DNA of 64,000 bases from Vesta saturnalis (lineage: Eukaryota > Arthropoda > Insecta > Coleoptera > Lampyridae): positions 973,501 through 1,037,500 of the forward strand of contig JARFJB010000896.1 in the NCBI GenBank assembly GCA_036346205.1, read 5' to 3'. Each line of letters opens with the position of its first letter. Positions within the stretch are counted from its first letter, which is position 1. The notes beneath the pieces are model-generated. The model was not told the origin of the DNA. It worked only from the letters and a program-made list of their open reading frames with translations, and did not search any database. Shown here piece by piece: positions 57,714 to 64,000 of this stretch. A program made the position numbers and the translations under genes.

Positions 57714-59389
57714 TAGTAAAGAACCAGCGTCTGTACGTATGTGTTTTAGAATAAATTAGGTGCGGACCATCCTGTATGTAAGATTTCATAAGTTTACGCG
57801 ATATTGCACAACAAATAATTTATTCATCCCGCTGACGTGTATTTCTAAGAAACCGTAAGTTTCTGCACGTCAGAACGATTTTAACCAATCACATAACGGC
57901 ATCCCCGCACGGTAGCCGCGAAACCGCCCACAGATGCACCTTTATAAACTCGCGACGCGCATAAAAAGGAAGAAATGAATCCGTAGATTCAAGTTAAGCC
58001 GATATCCAGCAGCCGCCACCGTACCGTTGACCGTTCCAGAAACCAGTAGCCGCAGCCGCTCCGTTTGCTTAGTAAGCACCGACCTGTTGTTCACCGACGA
58101 AGAGTCCTTCGCGATCGGGCAACCTAAAGTTCAATTCTGTACTGCTATTGATAGACACGTAAGTTGTAAAGTTATACATTCTGACAATTTACACTCAAAC
58201 ACTACAGACCGTAAATAATTCCGGGCTGAGCTCCAGGAGTTATACTACACAAAGTATACCTAGAGTACGGGTAACCCGACGTAATACCAACTACACTAAC
58301 ACCTAGAGTAGCACGAAGGGTAGATCCCGTCGTCACTCGCACACAAAGTATATTAGAGGAACGCAGGGTAGCCCCGACGTATCTCATCACCACTTGAGGG
58401 TGAAGGTTGTTACAGGGCTGTAAAGACCTACGACCTTTCTTTAGTATATACAGTAAAGACAGGCCGTCGCCTACGTCTTCTGGACATTACTGAAATCCCG
58501 CTCGAAACTCACACACTTTCCATCCAGTACAATAACCGTACACGGTGTCTTTGAATCGCAGAAGATACCTCCATAACCTGTTGTATAAATTAGTAGTCCA
58601 CCTAACCATCGTAAATACCTGGTGCGAGAACGTTTGTAAATAATTAGATAGTACGTAATTATTCTATCTTTACGTAAACCTATTAGAGTAGTTTTAATAT
58701 TAAGTATTTTTCCCTTAATTAATTATAAATAATTAAACTTAGTATAGAGATCGGTAATTAATTTAATTAGATAAATAATCTAATTGCCTACATTAAACCG
58801 GTTATAATTAAGAAAGACCGTTGAGAGACTCGCGTTTGCAGACGCGCATTTCGCGTGTATTATTTCCCGAGTAGGACATCCTTGCTTCAGCGCTTCCAGA
58901 GTTACTGACATATAAACACGATATCGATTTTCTCAAACGATTCGAGTTCATTGCGCTGGCGCTTCGATCAACCACTGCATCAACATAACGCTCCGCTACC
59001 GTACATCAGGACCGTAACCAAACTTTGCCTCTTAAGGAATAGATTAAAAAAACTTCTTTTGTTCACAAGACGTCGCACCCAGTGACGCCAGGACCCGGAC
59101 CGAAGTTCATACATATTTGTTTTAATTTTTTTATTATTGTAAATATTTGATTAATATACATTTTAAAATGCTTTACGGTTTTATTTAAGGTTACAGTGTT
59201 AAGCCCATCCAGTACTTATTACGAACCACACCCCGTTTATAAAATAAACCCGATTGAGCAAAGCCGAGGCAAGATAAAACCGCGTGGGTTACCAAACCAG
59301 AAGGGCGCAATATATAGTAGCACCTAAATAGGGCATTATAAATTTGGCAAACGTAAAAACACTGAACATTAAATAATTTTCCGTTTACA
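57714..59389 (+). repeat. 5' LTR of Ty3/gypsy element 2 (about 1.6-1.7 kb)
   Basis: It pairs with 62070-63630. The shared start is ..GTAAAGAACCA.. followed by GTATGTGTTTTAGAATAAATTA, and shared sequence is clear to about 59335 (GCACCTAAATAGGGCATTATA). A TTTACA end at 59384-59389 is possible by analogy with the solo LTR. It contains a TATAAA at 57943 and an internal array of about 50-65 bp units (58240-58390). The 5' end sits inside the RT of element 1. Confidence 0.85.
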
Positions 59390-62069
59390 GATTAAAAGGA
59401 CCGCAGAGTACCAGTAATCACATATTTTTGTTTTCCAGGACACTAATCTGTCTGTTACAGGATGAGTATACCGAGGACTCTGTAGATACCGACACCAGAG
59501 TGGATGGATTTACCATCTCAAGAAGGATGAATTAGCAAGCTAGGAAATATAAACTAGAGACAGGAGGAAATGTAGATGCACTTCGTGCCAGGATAATAAA
59601 ATACATACGCACCGGAGAAGGACAAGTAACACACTAACACCAGAAATACTAACATTAGCCACTGATACCCCACCACCAGCTGGGAACACCTGGACATTAC
59701 CGGAACCAGACGCGCCGATATTTGCGATAGAATACGCAAATTGTAAATACGACATTAACGATCCGATTTCTTTTTTGAAAAAGTAGAAGAATTACAAACC
59801 TGCTAAACATCACCGATGATCATTACTCGCCCTTTCGGAATTATTAAAGGAAAGCACTGTTATGGTACGAAACCATCAACAATCCTGGATGACTAAAGAT
59901 TTCTTGGTCAGTTTTAAAATACAATTTTTACCACCGCGACATCAATTTCAATTAGGAGGAAATCGAAATGTTAAAAAGAGAAAAGCTACGGAATACGTGC
60001 CGTCCTGACCTAATGCGACGCCATGGAAACATGTCGAGAAGAACAACTACAACGTATATGACAACCTGAGGGTGGAATATAAATATTACATCCGCCAAGA
60101 GATTTTAAGACCTGACCGAACTTCTCGAGTTGGCCAATTCGAAATGCTACCTGGACACTCGCCGTCTGTCCAAACCGCCAGAAGGTACACTTTGTGGTCT
60201 AACACCAGCTTGAACACCAACCGTGTAAATCAACACCACTAAAACCGTTCAAAATATCACCATATGACCGCTCCACCGTCTGCTAGATGTGAAAACCGGA
60301 CACTTCAAAGAGTGTGAGAACCGTTTTTTTGAGATGCAGCAAAGATGTATTATCGCGACTGTGTCCGCGGTCGGAAAACTCAGACGCCGGTAAAGGGACA
60401 CCAGGAACTTTTACTAGGCTCTTACACCTAAACAAAACAACCGCCAGAGTGGACCAGGCTAAAACCGTAGCGCAGTTTACGAAGGAAACCAGATAAAATT
60501 AAGCTTGATAATATGGTCTACACGAGGACTATAAAAACCTGTCTCCATTAATGAAAACCGAAGAAATAACCTGTCCGTGGTATAAATACTTTACAAGTCG
60601 AGAACATGATCAACACCAAGATATAAAATAGATGAAGGACAACTATTTAAATCATTCCTGATCCGACACCAAAAGAGATAAGCCATTGTTGGAAAATTTG
60701 TATACCGCTAGAAAAACGCCAGATATCTGGAAGAATGTCACGATGTACAGGACACCTGGGAATTGCGAAAAGTATGCCGCATATACCGCAATTACTACTG
60801 GACATAAAATCCGACGTGATAAAATACGTAAAACGTGTAATTTGTCAGACTTATAAAGGTACTACAAAAGCCGCAAGGAGAAATGTACTTTTCGACCTGG
60901 ACATCCGTGGAATAATGTTACGATTATCGCTGCCGCGTTCCAAGAAAGGATATAAATTCCTGTTAGTTTTCAAGACCGGTTAACTAATGGGTCGAACTTA
61001 AACCGCTGTAACGCTACCAGTGCCATTATCCAAGCGTTAAAAGAACAAATAAATACCGCTTAACTGACACTGATCTCCGATAACGGACAGTATACCATAA
61101 ATTATTGCACGTTCTTGAAGCATGGAATCAACCATCGTTCTACTCCACCATGCCAACCGGTGGAAAGAACCAATAAAGTGATCACGATGATCGCACAATT
61201 TGGAAATAACCAGCGATACGCTCACCTGAAATAGCCTTCGCTATCAATACCGTACGCATGGATCAACTGGTTTCTCCCTGCCTTACTTAATCTCGGAAAA
61301 TTAGAACCACCTAGGCATGGTCAAGAAACAAGCCGAAACAGAAGCAACCGCCGTAACCGCAGCTGATCAAAACACATGAAGTATTTAAAGATCTACAAGA
61401 ACTTGCTAGAATTCATTACAAAGACCTTTGAAGTACAACGGTATCTACAACCTGCGTCACCGAGCCTACCGGCAAAGGAGATCTCGTATATCGTAAAAAC
61501 ATTACCTGTCAAGCAAAGCGAAAGAATTTTCCGCGAAATTACAAAAGTTGCCGGTCCTATTTGTATAAAATCAAATCGCCCGTAATTGTTGAGCTGAGAA
61601 GGTAGTAGGAAAAGCGCAGAAGCGCATTAAAAGATTTGAGAAATGCGATACGTCACCGATCAGACTAGACCAACGACCAATGGTAACGTTGAAAATTTAA
61701 TATTAAAACCCGCGTATTCGAAATCATATAAAGCAAAGGATAAAACCAGAAAGCTATCTACAACATTTATTAAACATGTAAAAAAAAGACTGTTAAATTT
61801 CAATACGAAAAACGAAGACTTACGCAGCGTTTGACGCGTCGCAGTGCTCGGTCAAAATGCCGGCACACCGTCTAGGACCATCCATTAATTTGGTTCAACG
61901 TCACACGATTAGACAAGACCACACCGAAATTACCGGCGGCCGAAATCACAGAAAATAGGATCCGATCTAAAATTTATGCCACCAGGTATTAACCGCCGAC
62001 AGCACGCAATCGCCGCCGCGTCATAACACGGCGGCAGAAAAAAGTCGGACGGATCTTAAGAAGAGGAAA
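59390..62069 (+). pseudogene. Ty3/gypsy element 2 interior: gag and integrase, RT deleted
   Basis: Only 2.7 kb lies between the LTRs. Gag is recognisable at about 59830-60090 (NHQQSWMTKDFLVSFKIQFL, then PPRHQFQLGG), with a damaged zinc knuckle near 60325-60370 (RCSKDVLSRLCPRSENSD). Protease and RT are absent. The RNase H/integrase link and HHCC region follow at 60620-60860 (TGHLGIAKSMPHI, VIKYVKRVICQTYK). The integrase core has LPRSKKGYKFLLVF (about 60935-60975), LISDNGQYT (about 61072-61098) and HGINHRSTPPCQPVERTN (about 61120-61172). The C-terminal GDLVYRK is near 61480. Breaks are numerous. A purine tract AAGAAGAGGAAA (62058-62069) precedes the 3' LTR. Confidence 0.75.
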
Positions 62070-63630
62070 TGTAAAGAACCACGTTGACGTATGTGTTTTA
62101 GAATAAATTAGTGCGGACCATCCTGTATAAGATTTCATAAGTTTACGCGATATTGCACAACAAATAATTACATCACGCTGACGTGTATTTCTGAAACCGT
62201 AAGTTTCTGCACGTCAGAACGATTTTAACCAATCACATAATCCCCGCACGGTAGCCGCGAAACCGCCCACAGATGCACCTTTATAAACTCGCGACGCGTT
62301 AAAGGAGAAGAAATGAATTGTAGATTCAAGTTAAGCCGATATCCAGCAGCCGCCACCGTTGACCGTTCCAGAAACCAGTAGGCAGCCGCTCCGTTTGCTT
62401 AGGTCACCGACCTGTTGTTCACCGACGAAGAGTCCTTGCGATCGGGCAACCTAAAGTTCAATTCTGTACTGCTATTGATAGACACGTAAGTTGTAAAGTT
62501 ATACATTCTGACAATTTACACTCAAACACTACAGACCGTAAATAATTCCGGGCTGAGCTCCAGGAGTTATACTACACAAGTATACCTGAGTAGCACGCAG
62601 GGTAACCCCGACGTAACCAATACACTAACACCTAGAGTAGCACGAAGGGTAGATTCGTCACTCACTACAAAGTATACTAGAGGAACGCAGTAGCCCGACG
62701 TATCTCATCACCACTTGAGGGTGAAGGTGTTACAGGCTGTAAGACCGACCTTTCTATTAGTATATACAGTAAAGACAGGCCGTCGCCTACGTCTTCTGGA
62801 CTTACTGAAATGCTCGAAACTCACACTTCCTACATAACAATAACCGTAAACAGTGTCTGTGAATCGCAGAAGAGTACCTCCATAACCTGTTGTATAAATT
62901 AGTAGTCCACCTAACCATCGTAAATACCTGGTGCGAGAACGTTTGTAAATATATTAGATAGTACGTAATTATTCTATCTTTACGTAAACCTATTAGAGTA
63001 GTTTTAATATTAAGTATTTTGTTCCCTTGATTAATTATAAATAATTAAACTTAGTATAGAGATCGGTAATTAATTTAGTTAGATAAATAATCTAATTGCC
63101 TACATTAAACCGGTTATAATTAGAGAAAGACCGTTGAGAGATCGCGTTTGCAGACGCGCATTCGCGTGTATTATTTCGAGGAGTAGGACATCCTTGCTTC
63201 AGCGCTTCAGAGTTACACATATAAACACGATATCGATTTTCTCAACGATTCGAGTTCATTGCGCTGGCGCTTGATCAACCACAGAATCAAGTAACGCTCG
63301 CGCTACCGCATGCAGGAAACTAAACTTTGCCTCTTAGGTAAGGAATAGATTAAACAAGACTCTTTTTTGTTCACAGAAGCGACGCACCCAGTGACGCCAT
63401 GACCCGGACCGAAGTTCACCCATTTTGTTATTACCTTCTATTTATTGTAAATATTTGATTAATATACATTTTAAAAATGCTTTACGGTTTTATTTAAGGT
63501 TACAGTGTTATCCAGTATTACGAACCACACCCCGTTTATAAAATAAACCTGATTGAGCAAAGCCGAGGCAAGATAAAACCGCGCTGGGTTACAAACCAAA
63601 TAATATAGTAGCACCTAAAATAGGGTATTA
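62070..63630 (+). repeat. 3' LTR of Ty3/gypsy element 2
   Basis: It starts TGTAAAGAACCACGTTGACG directly after a polypurine tract and matches the 5' LTR to about 63630 (GGGTATTATA). Differences are largely short deletions, often 2-5 bases of CCG/GTA-like sequence, rather than substitutions. The right boundary is uncertain; a TTTACA at 63694-63699 is an alternative end. Confidence 0.85.
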
Positions 63631-63829
63631 TAATAATGTTCATTAAAAATTAAATTTTTATAATTATTTCATCGATTTTTCAAAAACATTTTATTTACAA
63701 TGCGATGTCCAACCATGGTTTCTGAAAGGAGAGAGTGACAAAAAGGTTTTGTTATTCTCGTATTAACAAATGAGCAAAATTATTCCATTACTGAACTAAT
63801 ACTGATTATTTTGGACATTCATAATATTT
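63631..63829. other. possible 3' remainder of the invaded LINE or element 1
   Basis: AT-rich and non-coding. By position it should be the displaced 3' end of the LINE at 53112, bounded by the second 22 bp repeat, but no poly(A) is present. Confidence 0.3.
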
Positions 63830-63851
63830 TAATTAGAACTCGTACGCATAT
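63830..63851. repeat. 22 bp direct repeat, right copy
   Basis: Identical to 53090-53111. Confidence 0.85.
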
Positions 63852-64000
63852 CTTCATGACATTTCAGACATGTTCATGCGCAAAGACCTTATCGTGTTTG
63901 TAGTTAAGAAGGTGGATATATCCATTATTGTTATTAAATAAAAAGACATATATTTTATAGCACTTTTATTTTTACTTTTCCTTTTTATTTACTTTACTTT
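63852..64000. other. AT-rich end of the window, nothing recognised
   Basis: No gene, repeat or RNA is supported. Confidence 0.5.

Overview
The window is an AT-rich piece of an animal genome, almost certainly an insect's. It is built mostly of transposable elements nested in one another and holds no recognisable host housekeeping gene. The evidence is microsatellites, spliced transposase genes, and Polinton, P-element, piggyBac, MULE, LINE, SINE and Ty3/gypsy sequences. The species cannot be named from sequence alone.

Layout. 1-9039: a GTGTGC microsatellite, featureless AT-rich DNA, and a possible 2.0 kb LTR-like block. 9046-26520: a complete Polinton/Maverick (adintovirus-like) element of 17,475 bp with near-identical 374 bp terminal inverted repeats, 5'-AG...CT-3' ends and an exact 6 bp target duplication (TAGAGA). 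Its right-facing genes are an accessory gene, a PLA2-like/hydrophobic virion protein, an adenain-like protease, penton, a small overlapping ORF, the major capsid protein, a packaging ATPase, two conserved unknowns and an integrase with a chromodomain. Its left-facing genes are an unknown protein and protein-primed DNA polymerase B. 26527-31899: a hypothetical ORF, a second 2.0 kb LTR-like block and a spliced, broken TE-type gene. 31900-34269: a solo LTR with CAGT duplications. 35116-37770: a MULE transposase gene split by a LINE fragment. 38063-38475: a tRNA-derived SINE. 39187-51745: a decayed THAP/P-element transposase gene whose THAP exon pair is separated by a 9.6 kb intron. That intron contains a piggyBac element (TTAA duplications), a third LTR-like block and a remnant of a second Polinton. 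51900-52560: a second piggyBac fragment. 53112-63829: a Jockey-like LINE fragment invaded by two Ty3/gypsy elements, the whole flanked by a 22 bp direct repeat.

The intact reading frames in the first Polinton are penton, ATPase and a few small ORFs. Most others are interrupted by small indels. The two TIRs, and the two long LTRs at 57.7 and 62.1 kb, differ from each other by many short indels, so some 'frameshifts' may be assembly errors rather than decay.

The most interesting signal is in the Polinton ends. The first element carries an oriented array of TCAAGGTCA, the monomeric FTZ-F1/NR5A nuclear-receptor site. The second Polinton remnant ends in a degenerate array containing AGGTCAATGAACT, which fits the inverted-repeat EcR/USP ecdysone-response consensus. 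This suggests, but does not prove, hormone-receptor control of insect Polintons.
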